A stretch of 64,000 nt of DNA from Niveibacterium sp. SC-1. GTDB lineage: Bacteria; Pseudomonadota; Gammaproteobacteria; Burkholderiales; Rhodocyclaceae. Made by a program: the position numbers and the translations under genes. Within the stretch, counting starts at the first letter, position 1. Every line of letters starts with the position of its first letter. Below, piece by piece: positions 44,171 through 52,300 of the stretch. The stretch lies in contig NZ_CP151275.1 in the NCBI RefSeq assembly GCF_038235435.1, forward strand, positions 2,356,001 to 2,420,000, read 5' to 3'. The notes under the pieces were generated by a model, which was given only the letters and a program-made list of their open reading frames with translations, did not search any database and had not been told where the DNA came from.

Positions 44171-45552
44171 GCCGCTGGCTGGCCCAGCGGTTGGCCCAGC
44201 GGTCGGCCCAATGCTTGGCCCATTGGGCGCTCCTCTTGTGCCTGACGCTGCATGGCGTTGTCGGCATCGCGCAGGATGCGCCGCCCAAGGTCATGCTGCG
44301 GGCCACCCTGCAAGGCAAGCAGCCCGTGGTGCCCGGCCAGCAGGTAAAGCTGCAGATCGAAGCGCTGACCACGACCTGGTTCCTGCACGCGCCCGAGTTC
44401 CCGACGCTCGACATCCCCGGCGCGACGGCAGCGCTCGATGACGGTGGCACGAGCAACCTCAACGCCGAGATCGGCGGGGTGAAATGGTTCGGCGTGAGCC
44501 GCAGCTACCTGATCACGCCGAACGAAGGCGGCGATCTCAAGATCCCCCCGATCGAGGTCACGCTCTATCCCGGCCAGGCGAAGGGGGCGATGAAGGCGCG
44601 CACTGCGCCGATGGTGCTCAAGGTCAAGGAGGTCGCACGTCCCGCGGGGGCGGAGAACGCCCTGGCGAGCACGCGCCTGAGTATCAGCCAGACGCTCTCG
44701 CCCGCGGCGACCGTGCTCAAGGTGAGAGACTCGGTCACGCGCACAGTGACCATCGACGCCGCTGGCGTACATGCGATGTACCTGCCGCCGACCGAGTTCA
44801 AGCCGCAGGACGGCCTCGCCGTCTACCCGAAGTCGCCGCGTACCCAGGAGCACGACGACCAGAAGGCGGGATTTCTCGGCAGCACACGGGTGGATGCGGC
44901 CACCTACGTGATGCGCAAGGCCGGTGAATTCACCTTGCCCGAGGTGAGCGTGAGCTGGTGGGACATCAAGGCCGGGACGATGCGGACCAGTAGCGTCCCT
45001 GCCGTGCACCTGCAGGTGGCGGCCTCGGCGGCGGGCGAAGTGCCCTTCGCGATTCCGGTTGAGAACAAACTGCAGCAGGTACGTCGCAAATCCAGCCTGC
45101 CTGCGATTGCGCACACCGCGCTGCTCGTGCTCGCGGGCCTCGTGCTTGCCTGGGTCGCTGTGGCGCTGGCACTGCGGTTCGGACGAGTGATCGGACGCCG
45201 GTGGCGTGCGGCGCGGGCCCGCCACGAGGCTTCGGAAGCCGCCGCCTTCGCCCGCTTCTCCCGCGCTGCACGCCAGGGCAACCCCGCGGCGGCCTATGCC
45301 GCGCTCCTGCGCTGGGTCACCCGCCTGCGATCGGAGACCGGCGTGGCGGACGTACGCGCGCTCTGCGTCCGGGATCCAGCCGGCGAGGCCTTGCCCCAGC
45401 TCGAAGCCCTGGAGGCTTTCCTCTTCGCAGACAGCAAAGTGGGGCCGAGACTGGCGCCGCTTTGCCGGGCCCTCGGGCGCGCGCGCGAACGCGATCTGCA
45501 TGCGCAGCGGGCTTCGCGCGCGGCGTTGTTGCCACCCCTCAATCCCGTCTAG
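44167..45552 (+). CDS. BatD-like membrane protein
   Basis: 461 residues. A signal-anchor helix is followed by a large extracytoplasmic beta-rich region (PGQQVKLQIEALTTTWFLH, GVSRSYLITPNEGGDLKIPP) and a membrane helix near 320 (ALLVLAGLVLAWVAVALAL), then a cytoplasmic helical tail. This is the BatD arrangement: an adhesin-like periplasmic domain joined to the membrane. BatD proteins are the last component of MoxR/VWA envelope complexes. It overlaps the preceding gene by four bases and ends the operon; a 716-base gap follows. Confidence 0.85.
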   Translation: MSRWLAQRLAQRSAQCLAHWALLLCLTLHGVVGIAQDAPPKVMLRATLQGKQPVVPGQQVKLQIEALTTTWFLHAPEFPTLDIPGATAALDDGGTSNLNAEIGGVKWFGVSRSYLITPNEGGDLKIPPIEVTLYPGQAKGAMKARTAPMVLKVKEVARPAGAENALASTRLSISQTLSPAATVLKVRDSVTRTVTIDAAGVHAMYLPPTEFKPQDGLAVYPKSPRTQEHDDQKAGFLGSTRVDAATYVMRKAGEFTLPEVSVSWWDIKAGTMRTSSVPAVHLQVAASAAGEVPFAIPVENKLQQVRRKSSLPAIAHTALLVLAGLVLAWVAVALALRFGRVIGRRWRAARARHEASEAAAFARFSRAARQGNPAAAYAALLRWVTRLRSETGVADVRALCVRDPAGEALPQLEALEAFLFADSKVGPRLAPLCRALGRARERDLHAQRASRAALLPPLNPV

Positions 45553-46268
45553 GCCACAGGCGTCGCCGCCCACTTTTGCACCTTAGGGCAAGCTGCTTTG
45601 CACCTTCGTACGATGCGCGCCAGCTTCTTCGTCGGCACGATCCCGGGAAATGCTCGACGGGCGCTGCACGCAGTTGCGCACGACGCCCATCAACGGGGGA
45701 GCCGCACCGATGTTTCAGCAGGAGCGCGTACGCCCGCTTTCGCTTCACCCGCCTGGACCAAACCATTCTTCTCCGAGTCGCCGCGAAGTGGGGTCCTGGC
45801 CGCCGGCACATCGACGGATCCGGACTGTTGCTGAAACTCTCGGGGGTGTCGCAAGCACGACCGTTCCGGCGACGGGCATGTCGAACACATCGGTGACGAT
45901 GCCAGGGAGCGCGCAGGGCGAGGCGACCGAGTGGGCCGGCGGCGGCCTGGGTGCGACGCGGGAAGGCGCGCGCCCGGCGAACGCGGTACGGCGGGTGCGG
46001 AACATGCCCGCACCGCAGGTGAATACAACAATCCGGGCATCGGCCACCTGGATGCCGAACGTGACCCGCACGGATTCGGTCAGAATCAGGCGGGCAGCCT
46101 GCGCGACATGTCGCACGGGCTCGATCGCGGCTTTGGCGGTGGCGGTCGGCTGCGTGGCGGCGGCTTTCACGGATTCTGTCGCCAGGGAGCCGGCGGGCCC
46201 TCAGGAGGGCGCCGGGCTTTCAACCATCGGGGCGTCAGGACGTCCCGGATACAAACAGGAGTGAGCAG
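45553..46268. other. Gene-free 716-base region with bipartite element copy D
   Basis: No gene is convincing. Frames on both strands (for example 45650-46264 plus, 45745-46170 minus) lack ribosome sites and look like composition-driven shadows. Copy D of the bipartite element lies near the start (45576-45618). If it drives the gene at 46269, the transcript would have a leader of some 640 bases; otherwise an unrecognised gene or small RNA lies between. I could not decide. Confidence 0.5.
45576..45618 (+). promoter_or_regulatory. Bipartite element, copy D (downstream of the MoxR operon)
   Basis: First half-site TTGCACCTTAGGGCA at 45576-45590; second half-site starts TTGCACCTTCGTACGATGCG at 45598, 22 bases later. 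It begins 24 bases after the BatD-like stop. Its first half is a perfect match to the consensus derived from the four copies. Confidence 0.75.
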
Positions 46269-46862
46269 ATGAAACGCGAATGGATTCTTGCAGCGGGCCT
46301 GGCCATGATGGTTCCGAGCTTCGCCCATGCGGAAGATGGAGCCGTCGTGGCTGCCGAGAAGGGTCACGGCACCCGCGCCGCTGCAGCTGCGGTGAAGGTG
46401 TCTGCCGAGGTCACGGCGATCGATGCGGCGACGCGCACCGTCACGCTCAAGGGACCCAAGGGCAACGTCTTCGACGTCGTCGCCGACGAGAAAGTCCGCA
46501 ACTTCGACCAGATCAAGGTGGGCGACCATCTGCGCGTCACGTATGCGCAGGCCGTTGCGCTGGAACTGAAGAAGGGCGGGCAGAGCCTGCGCAGCAGGAC
46601 CGACAAGACCGACACCGCACGCGCCGCCGAGGGCGACAAGCCTGCCGCCGCCGCCGCGCGGGAGGTGACCGTCGTTGCGGATGTGGTCCAGGTGGACAAG
46701 AAGAAGGCCACCGTCACCCTGCGCGGGCCGGAACGGACCGTGGTCCTGCATGTGAAGGACAAGTCGGTGCTGACCAAGGTGAAGGCAGGAGACCAGGTGG
46801 AGGCGACCTTCGTGACCGCGCTCGCGTTGGCAATCGAGCCTGCGCCGGAAGCCAAGAAGTAA
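46269..46862 (+). CDS. Hypothetical exported protein with two repeated beta domains
   Basis: 197 residues. A signal peptide (ILAAGLAMMVPSFAHAE) is followed by two similar ~65-residue segments: VSAEVTAIDAATRTVTLKGP ... KVGDHLRVTYAQAVALEL and VVADVVQVDKKKATVTLRGP ... KAGDQVEATFVTALALAIE. This OB-like duplicated pattern resembles DUF5666-type periplasmic proteins. No catalytic motif is visible. AGGAG lies upstream of the ATG. It precedes two outer-membrane-protein genes in the same direction and may be a small periplasmic chaperone or binder. Confidence 0.75.
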   Translation: MKREWILAAGLAMMVPSFAHAEDGAVVAAEKGHGTRAAAAAVKVSAEVTAIDAATRTVTLKGPKGNVFDVVADEKVRNFDQIKVGDHLRVTYAQAVALELKKGGQSLRSRTDKTDTARAAEGDKPAAAAAREVTVVADVVQVDKKKATVTLRGPERTVVLHVKDKSVLTKVKAGDQVEATFVTALALAIEPAPEAKK

Positions 46863-46942
46863 ATCGGCGCTGACGTGCTGCCTCACTGGCAGGCAGTACG
46901 TCAGCCGATCCGTTTCTGTGACCTGCGATGGAGTCGGGAACG

Positions 46943-47902
46943 ATGAGCGCTTCGAACTTCCAGTGCCTGGTCCGCATTGCGGCTGTCGGCGCACTCGCCA
47001 TGGCGAATGTCTCCGTGCGCGCGGACGAGGGCGGTGTGAGCTTCTGGCTTCCCGGCCAGTTCGGAAGCCTCGCGGCCGTTCCGGGGGCGCCGGGCTGGAG
47101 TCTGGGTGCGGTCTACTACCACACCAGCGCGGAGGAGGACGCCGACAAGCAGACTCATCGCGGCGGGCGCGTAGTGGACGGCGTGGACGCGGACGCGGAT
47201 CTCTTGTTCGTGTCTCCGTCCTATACCTTCGCCACACCGCTCTGGGGTGGTCAGGCAGCGCTGGGCGGCATCGTGGCCTTCGGCAACATGAAGGTGAATA
47301 TCAACGCGTCCTATTCCGGGCCACGCGGGACGCGCGTCAGCGGTGGCGAGAGCGACTCGCGCAGTGGCGTGTCGGATCTGTACGGCCTCGGCACGGTCAA
47401 GTGGAACCAGGGTGTCCACAACACGATGGTCTACACGATGGTCGGCGCGCCCGTGGGCACCTATGACGTCGACCGGCTCGCCAACCTCGGAACCAACCAC
47501 TGGTCGATCGACACCGGAGGGGGCTATACCTACCTGAATCCCAAGGACAGGATGGAGTTCTCGGTCGTCGCGGGCATGACCTACAGCTTCGAGAACCCCG
47601 ACACGCACTACCAGAACGGCATCGATGCGCACCTCGATTGGGGCGCTTCCTACTTCTTCGATGCGGCCAGCCATGTCGGCCTGGCTGGATATTTCTACGG
47701 GCAACTGAGTGGCGATAGTGGCGACGGCGCGACGCTCGGCGACTTCAAGTCGCAGGTGATCGGTGTCGGGCCGCAGATCGGCCACTTCTTCGCCTTCAAT
47801 GGCGGCAAGGGCTACGTGAGCCTCAAGGGCTATGGTGAGTTTGCCGCCGAGCATCGGCCCGCAGGCTGGAACGTCTGGTTGAGTGCGCTGCTTCCGCTTT
47901 AG
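46943..47902 (+). CDS. Outer-membrane protein, phenol MetA-pathway (SphA) family-like
   Basis: 319 residues. A signal peptide (AAVGALAMANVSVRA) is followed by a long barrel-like sequence with family landmarks EGGVSFWLPGQFGSLAAVPGAPGW and YYHTSA at the N-terminus and alternating strands to a short C-terminus (SALLPL). This family of transporters is named after a phenol-degradation operon and is thought to move hydrophobic compounds across the outer membrane. The ATG at 46943 with GGAG upstream is preferred to the one at 46928, which lacks a ribosome site. It follows the preceding hypothetical gene by 80 bases. Confidence 0.75.
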   Translation: MSASNFQCLVRIAAVGALAMANVSVRADEGGVSFWLPGQFGSLAAVPGAPGWSLGAVYYHTSAEEDADKQTHRGGRVVDGVDADADLLFVSPSYTFATPLWGGQAALGGIVAFGNMKVNINASYSGPRGTRVSGGESDSRSGVSDLYGLGTVKWNQGVHNTMVYTMVGAPVGTYDVDRLANLGTNHWSIDTGGGYTYLNPKDRMEFSVVAGMTYSFENPDTHYQNGIDAHLDWGASYFFDAASHVGLAGYFYGQLSGDSGDGATLGDFKSQVIGVGPQIGHFFAFNGGKGYVSLKGYGEFAAEHRPAGWNVWLSALLPL

Positions 47903-47929
47903 TCCGCCCACAGGGACGAGGGGTTATCG

Positions 47930-49159
47930 ATGACAGGAGCCAGGAGTCACGAAGGTCCGATACGGCGTTTGCTCCTGAGGCTCGGAAGCGCCAGCGTCGC
48001 GTGCGCCTTGCTCGGCTCGCCTACTTACGCGCAGACCGCGGAAGAGACGAAACCGGCTGAGAAGAAGAGCTGGTCCGAGGTCTTCACCGATCCCGAGGAC
48101 GGCGCCTTCGATGCCTCGGAATGGCTGCTCGACAAGAGCGGCTTCCTGCCCATCCCCATCGTCATCACCGAGCCCGCGGTCGGCTACGGCGGCGGCGTGG
48201 CGCTCGCCTTCTTCAGCGAGTCGATGCGCGATGCGGCCGCGCACGCCAAGGAAACCGGACATGTGGTGCCTCCGGACATCTACGTGCTCGGCGGCGGCAT
48301 GACGGAGAACGGGACCTTCGCCTACTTCGGGGGCGGCATGCTGAGCTTCGACGAAGACAGGTGGCGCTATCGTGGCGGCGTCGGAAAGGTGCACGCCAAT
48401 CTGGATTTCTATGGTGTCGGCACCAACACGGGCAAGGACCTGCGCGTCGGCTACACGGTGGACGGCATCGTGTCCTCCCAGCAGGTCCTGCGGCGGCTTG
48501 GCGAGAGCAACACCTACCTGGCGCTCCAGTGGATCTACCTGAGCCTCGACACCAGTTTCGAGACCAATACTCGCTTTCCCTTCTTCCCGTCCTCGCTGGA
48601 AATGGCCAAGCGCAGTTCCGGCCTGGGGCTCGCGGTCGAGCACGATTCGCGCGACAACATCTTCACGCCCTCGCGTGGGTGGAAGGGCAGCGTGGATGCC
48701 ATCTTCTACGACCCGGACTGGGGTAGCGACAACCGCATGCAAAGCTATCGGGCACACGTTTTCGCGTATTTCCCGCTGGACGGCTCCGAGGCTCCGCGCT
48801 GGATTCTCGGAACACGCGTGGATGGCCGTGCGGCCCGAGGCGACGTGCCCTTCTACCAGAACCCCTTCATCGACATGCGGGGGATTCCGGTCGGGCGCTA
48901 CCAGGACGAGAACGTCGGCGTTACCGAGCTCGAACTGCGCTGGAATGTCACGCCACGCTGGGCGGCCATCGGGTTTCTCGGGGCGGGCAAGGCGTGGGGC
49001 ACGCACTACGACTTCAGCGAGAGCGGTACCGAGGTCAGCAAGGGTCTGGGCTTCCGTTATCTGCTCGCGCGGCGCCTGGGCCTCTACGTCGGCGTGGATG
49101 TCGCCAAGGGGCCCGAGGACAATGCCTTCTACATCCAGGTCGGCAACGGCTGGCGATAG
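47930..49159 (+). CDS. BamA/Omp85-type outer-membrane barrel without POTRA domains
   Basis: 409 residues. A signal peptide ends near PTYAQ. The mature protein starts with a short helical/acidic stretch and continues as a C-terminal Omp85-type barrel: VGYGGGVALAFF, EHDSRDNIFTPSRGWKG (the family's conserved R-G-x-x-x-x motif region), FIDMRGIPVGRYQ (the conserved [VI]RG[FY]-like loop 6) and FRYLLARRLGLYVGVDVAKG. No POTRA repeats are present, as in 'surface antigen' Omp85 members. It may insert or pass proteins or lipids at the outer membrane. It starts 27 bases after the preceding stop. Confidence 0.82.
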   Translation: MTGARSHEGPIRRLLLRLGSASVACALLGSPTYAQTAEETKPAEKKSWSEVFTDPEDGAFDASEWLLDKSGFLPIPIVITEPAVGYGGGVALAFFSESMRDAAAHAKETGHVVPPDIYVLGGGMTENGTFAYFGGGMLSFDEDRWRYRGGVGKVHANLDFYGVGTNTGKDLRVGYTVDGIVSSQQVLRRLGESNTYLALQWIYLSLDTSFETNTRFPFFPSSLEMAKRSSGLGLAVEHDSRDNIFTPSRGWKGSVDAIFYDPDWGSDNRMQSYRAHVFAYFPLDGSEAPRWILGTRVDGRAARGDVPFYQNPFIDMRGIPVGRYQDENVGVTELELRWNVTPRWAAIGFLGAGKAWGTHYDFSESGTEVSKGLGFRYLLARRLGLYVGVDVAKGPEDNAFYIQVGNGWR

Positions 49160-49185
49160 CCGTCGCCGTGAGCCGAGGGACATCC

Positions 49186-49572
49186 ATGATCACCTACAGC
49201 CTTTGCCGCCCCGCGCGCATCCTCGCCGCTGCATTCCTGCTGTCGGCGCTGCCGCTGGCAATGCCCGTCGCGGCCCATGCACAGCAGCCGGATCGCGCCG
49301 AGCTCGCAAGCCGTATCGAGGAAGCCAAGACGCGCCTGAACCTGAGTCCCGAGCAGGAACGTGATTTGAAGGCGCTCTTGCGTGAGGAGGGCGAGGCGCT
49401 CAAGCGTATCCGCGCCGGCGACGGCTCGCGGCGGGAGAAGATGCAGCAGGCGAAGGCGGTGCAGGCGGACTTCCGTCCTCGCCTCAAGAAGATCCTCGAC
49501 ACCACGCAACTGGCCGAATGGGACAAGATGCGCGACGAGGTCAAGCAAAAGGCGCGTGAACGTCGCCGCTGA
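49186..49572 (+). CDS. Small Spy/CpxP-like periplasmic protein
   Basis: 128 residues. A signal peptide (LAAAFLLSALPLAMPVAAHA) is followed by an all-helical, charged protein (IEEAKTRLNLSPEQERDLKALL, LDTTQLAEWDKMRDEVKQKA). The pattern resembles the Spy/CpxP/LTXXQ group of periplasmic chaperones that respond to envelope stress, but no family motif is certain. GAGGGA precedes the ATG. It lies between an Omp85-type barrel and a DUF2252 gene in the same direction. Confidence 0.7.
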   Translation: MITYSLCRPARILAAAFLLSALPLAMPVAAHAQQPDRAELASRIEEAKTRLNLSPEQERDLKALLREEGEALKRIRAGDGSRREKMQQAKAVQADFRPRLKKILDTTQLAEWDKMRDEVKQKARERRR

Positions 49573-49650
49573 AAGCGCGTCCTTCCAGTGCCGCCTGGCA
49601 CGTCGACACGCAGTCCGTGCAGCGCGGATTCCTGATGGAGGCAATGCGAG

Positions 49651-51054
49651 ATGGCGACTTCCCGCTCCCGCAGCGCGGCGACCGCCAGCAAAGGTGCTCA
49701 GGCGCCGGCAGCGCACCGCAACAGGCAGCAGCGCAACGACATTGGCCGCGCGGTGCGCGATGCCGTGGCGCGCAGCAGCCATGGCGAATGGAAGGCGGCG
49801 CGTGATCGCCCCGACCCGGTCGCGGTGCTCGAGGCGTCCAGCAAAGGCCGCCTGCCAGAACTGATCCCTATCCGCTATGGGCGCATGCTGCGCAGTCCAT
49901 TCACCTTCCTGCGTGGCGCGGCGGCGGTGATGGCCCAGGACCTCGCCGCGACGCCGGTGACCGGCTTCGACGTGCAGGCCTGTGGCGACTGCCACCTGCT
50001 GAACTTCGGCCTGTTCGCCACGCCGGAACGTAATCTGGTCTTCGACCTGAACGACTTCGATGAGACCTTGCCGGGCCCTTGGGAGTGGGATCTCAAGCGT
50101 CTTTGCGCGAGCGTGATGGTCGCCGGTCGCGACTGCGGTCTCAGTGATGCGCAGGCGCTCGATGCAGTGCGCGAGGCCTCGCGTGCGTACCGCGAACACT
50201 TGCGCGAGTGCGCGGCGCTGACGCCGATGGAGGTCTGGTACCAGCGCCTGGACATCCAGACCATCATCGATGCCGCGCCTGACGCCAAGTCGCGCGAATT
50301 CCGCGAACAGCTCGCCAAGCAGGCGCGGCGCAGGATCATCGATCACCTCTTCCCCAAGCTCGCGACGATCGAAGGCGGCGAAATCCGCCTGGTCGACCAG
50401 CCACCGCTGCTCTTCCATCCTGACGAACCCGATCTGCACGAACGCATGACGGCCGCGTTGCGCGAGTATCGGGCTTCGCTCTCGGATGAGCGTCGAGTGC
50501 TTCTCGACCGGTACCGCGCGGTCGATTGCGCCTTGAAGGTTGTTGGTATCGGCAGCGTGGGGACACGCTGTTACGTCGTACTCATGGTCTCCGACGACAA
50601 CGATCCGCTGATCCTGCAGGTCAAGGAGGCTGGACGCTCCGTGCTGGAGCCGCACCTGCGCAAGAGCGTCTACGCAAACCAGGGGCAACGCGTGGTCATG
50701 GGCCAGCGCCTGATGCAATCCTCCAGCGACATCTTCCTTGGCTGGATGCGCGGCAAGGACGGCCTGGACTTCCACGTGCGGCAGCTGCGCGATATGAAGA
50801 TGTCGATTCCTGTCGAAGGCTTCGATGCGGGGCAGCTCGCACGCTATGCCCGCGGCTGCGGATGGAGCCTCGCGCGCGCACATGCCAAGACGGGAGACGC
50901 CGCAAGCATCGCGGGCTACCTCGGCAAGAGCGAGCGCATGGACGAGACACTCGGGCAGTTCGCCCGCATCTACGCGGACCAGACCGAACGCGATCACGCC
51001 TTGCTGGCCAAGGCCGTACGGCAGGGCAGGGTGGAGGCCGTGGTAGAAGCCTGA
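49651..51054 (+). CDS. DUF2252 family protein
   Basis: 467 residues. DUF2252 landmarks are GDCHLLNFGLFATPERNLVFDLNDFDETLPGPWEWDLKRL and the kinase-like motif arrangement that follows (VGIGSVGTRCYVVLM). The family has a protein-kinase-like fold with no established substrate; the DFD-like DLNDFDE resembles a metal-binding loop. No signal peptide is present, so it is cytoplasmic. It ends the + strand run of the sulfatase/MoxR region. The 1.2 kb after it has no recognised gene. Confidence 0.88.
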   Translation: MATSRSRSAATASKGAQAPAAHRNRQQRNDIGRAVRDAVARSSHGEWKAARDRPDPVAVLEASSKGRLPELIPIRYGRMLRSPFTFLRGAAAVMAQDLAATPVTGFDVQACGDCHLLNFGLFATPERNLVFDLNDFDETLPGPWEWDLKRLCASVMVAGRDCGLSDAQALDAVREASRAYREHLRECAALTPMEVWYQRLDIQTIIDAAPDAKSREFREQLAKQARRRIIDHLFPKLATIEGGEIRLVDQPPLLFHPDEPDLHERMTAALREYRASLSDERRVLLDRYRAVDCALKVVGIGSVGTRCYVVLMVSDDNDPLILQVKEAGRSVLEPHLRKSVYANQGQRVVMGQRLMQSSSDIFLGWMRGKDGLDFHVRQLRDMKMSIPVEGFDAGQLARYARGCGWSLARAHAKTGDAASIAGYLGKSERMDETLGQFARIYADQTERDHALLAKAVRQGRVEAVVEA

Positions 51055-51218
51055 GACGGCCGGGCCGCCGCTCGACACCCACGATTCGTCCAAGCGCGGC
51101 GCCTATCTGGTGCGCAAGCGATGACGCCGCGCCAATTGTTTCGCGTTGAATCGGCGCCCCGCAGGCTTCTTGCGTGATATTGCATTCGCAACCAAGCCGA
51201 TTTCCAGAAGAGGCGAAA

Positions 51219-51253
51219 TCGCGGACGCATAGTCGCGGACGCATACTCGCGGA
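51219..51253. repeat. 14-bp tandem repeat, 2.5 copies
   Basis: TCGCGGACGCATAG (51219-51232), TCGCGGACGCATAC (51233-51246), then TCGCGGA (51247-51253). The unit differs only in its last base. It has no obvious function; slippage or protein-binding are both possible. Confidence 0.75.
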
Positions 51254-51603
51254 ACATTCAGCCACGCATATCGCCGGCGATAGCCGGAATGGCGTCCTCT
51301 CAATAATCCTGCGCGTTCGTAATTTGTCCGACAAATGCGATTTCGGTGCGTTGCACAAAATTCCTTTGGAGTCTTTTTGCATTGCCCGAGGACCGCGAGG
51401 CAAACGAACACGCTCGTTGTCTGTCGGACTTGTCTTACGTTATCAACTCGCTTCCGGGCTCTTCAGGATGCACCGTCCGGCTCACTTTGCAGCGGCGGAT
51501 TGATTCCCGTAGATCCTTTGTTGGTGCGCCTTTGCGCATGAGAAAGGGTGTCTGCGACGCCTCCAAAAGAACACCGATAGAGGCCATCCGCAGCGGACCC
51601 CTC

Positions 51604-51631
51604 TTGCAATGCAGAGGGCTTCTGCTAGCAT
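51604..51631 (+). promoter_or_regulatory. Candidate sigma-70 promoter upstream of operator 1
   Basis: TTGCAA (51604-51609) and TAGCAT (51626-51631) are separated by 16 bases. The LacI-type operator starts 14 bases after the -10 box, where a repressor would block initiation or early elongation. Confidence 0.42.
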
Positions 51632-51644
51632 GAGCCTTGTGAAG

Positions 51645-51658
51645 TGGAACCGGTTCCA
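51645..51658. promoter_or_regulatory. LacI-family-type operator 1
   Basis: The 14-bp perfect palindrome TGGAACCGGTTCCA fits the LacI/GalR-family operator pattern TGNAANCGNTTNCA at every position. It lies just downstream of a sigma-70-like promoter and upstream of the GH2-like gene. The cognate repressor is not in this window. Confidence 0.7.
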
Positions 51659-51790
51659 AGTTCTGGGTGAGGACATGAAATCGGTACAGGCCGATGCTCG
51701 ATGATTTGATGCGAAGCAGCAGCCAACGATAAATAAGCTGTTCGATGTCCGGACCCACTTCATCGGACACGGTGTTTGCGACGAAAGATG

Positions 51791-51804
51791 TGGAACCGGT
51801 TCCA
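51791..51804. promoter_or_regulatory. LacI-family-type operator 2
   Basis: A second perfect copy of TGGAACCGGTTCCA, 146 bases after the first. The ~50 bases that follow each operator are also similar (ATGAAATCGGTACAG compared with ATGGAATCGGTGCAG), so the block was duplicated. Two operators at this spacing could allow repression by DNA looping. Confidence 0.7.
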
Positions 51805-51830
51805 GGCGGAATGAAAATGGAATCGGTGCA

Positions 51831-51867
51831 GCGTGATGAGGCATGAAGTCCCCATGCCTCATCACGC
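51831..51867. repeat. Perfect 15-bp inverted repeat (hairpin)
   Basis: GCGTGATGAGGCATG (51831-51845) and CATGCCTCATCACGC (51853-51867) are exact reverse complements with a 7-base loop AAGTCCC. No T-tract follows on either strand. It begins 27 bases after operator 2. It could be an attenuator, an RNA stability element or a protein-binding palindrome. Confidence 0.72.
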
Positions 51868-52300
51868 CAAAGACAAGAACCATGCATGGCCGATGCCACA
51901 TCGTCGGGCATGGATTGCCGTCCCATCAAATACCGAGCGAGACCGCTAGTCATGATCCGTAGCGCTTCTACCGTACGTGCTGCTGAACCGGGCCTGTCTT
52001 CAGGCCCTCATCCCATCTCCTTCGCAGTGGCTGGCGCCCCCGGCACCGCCACGCGAACGCGCGCTCCTCGCTATTTGACCGCCCCCTGTCCCCCGGGGCG
52101 CCCCAGTAGCTAATCCCCAAGCCTGACCCCGCCAGACGGCCCGCGCTTCGGCAGGCCGCAGAACACGTTCGCCCGAAACTATGCCGCTGGCATATCGGTG
52201 GCGAACCTGGGTTCGTGCCGACTGCGTACGCCGGGGCGGGTTCTACAGGGGTTTCGCTACGGAGCGTCGAATGATTTTCGTAATTGCGAAGGAAATCTCC

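Larger units (their letters stand above)
51055..52300. other. Gene-free 1.2 kb leader region of the GH2-like gene
   Basis: No gene is supported; frames here are short or composition-driven, and local GC is visibly lower than in flanking genes. It holds a 14-bp tandem repeat (51219-51253), a sigma-70-like promoter (51604-51631) followed by a LacI-type operator, a second operator inside a duplicated ~50-base block, and a perfect 15-bp inverted repeat (51831-51867). AAGGAAA before 52301 is the ribosome site of the GH2-like gene. The layout suggests sugar-responsive control with a long leader. Confidence 0.55.

Noticed and set aside
21926..45618. Reading the bipartite element as a sigma-54 promoter (GG then TTGC)
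   Set aside because: The GG and GC cores are 13 bases apart in every copy; sigma-54 promoters need 12, and the -24 element is not TGGCAC.
45650..46264. 204-codon plus-strand frame before the gene at 46269
   Set aside because: No ribosome site, signal peptide or family resemblance; the product is low-complexity. It is left as part of the gene-free region.
51435..51953. 172-codon minus-strand frame in the GH2-like leader region
   Set aside because: It crosses both operators and the hairpin and has no domain or ribosome site; regulatory DNA is the better explanation.
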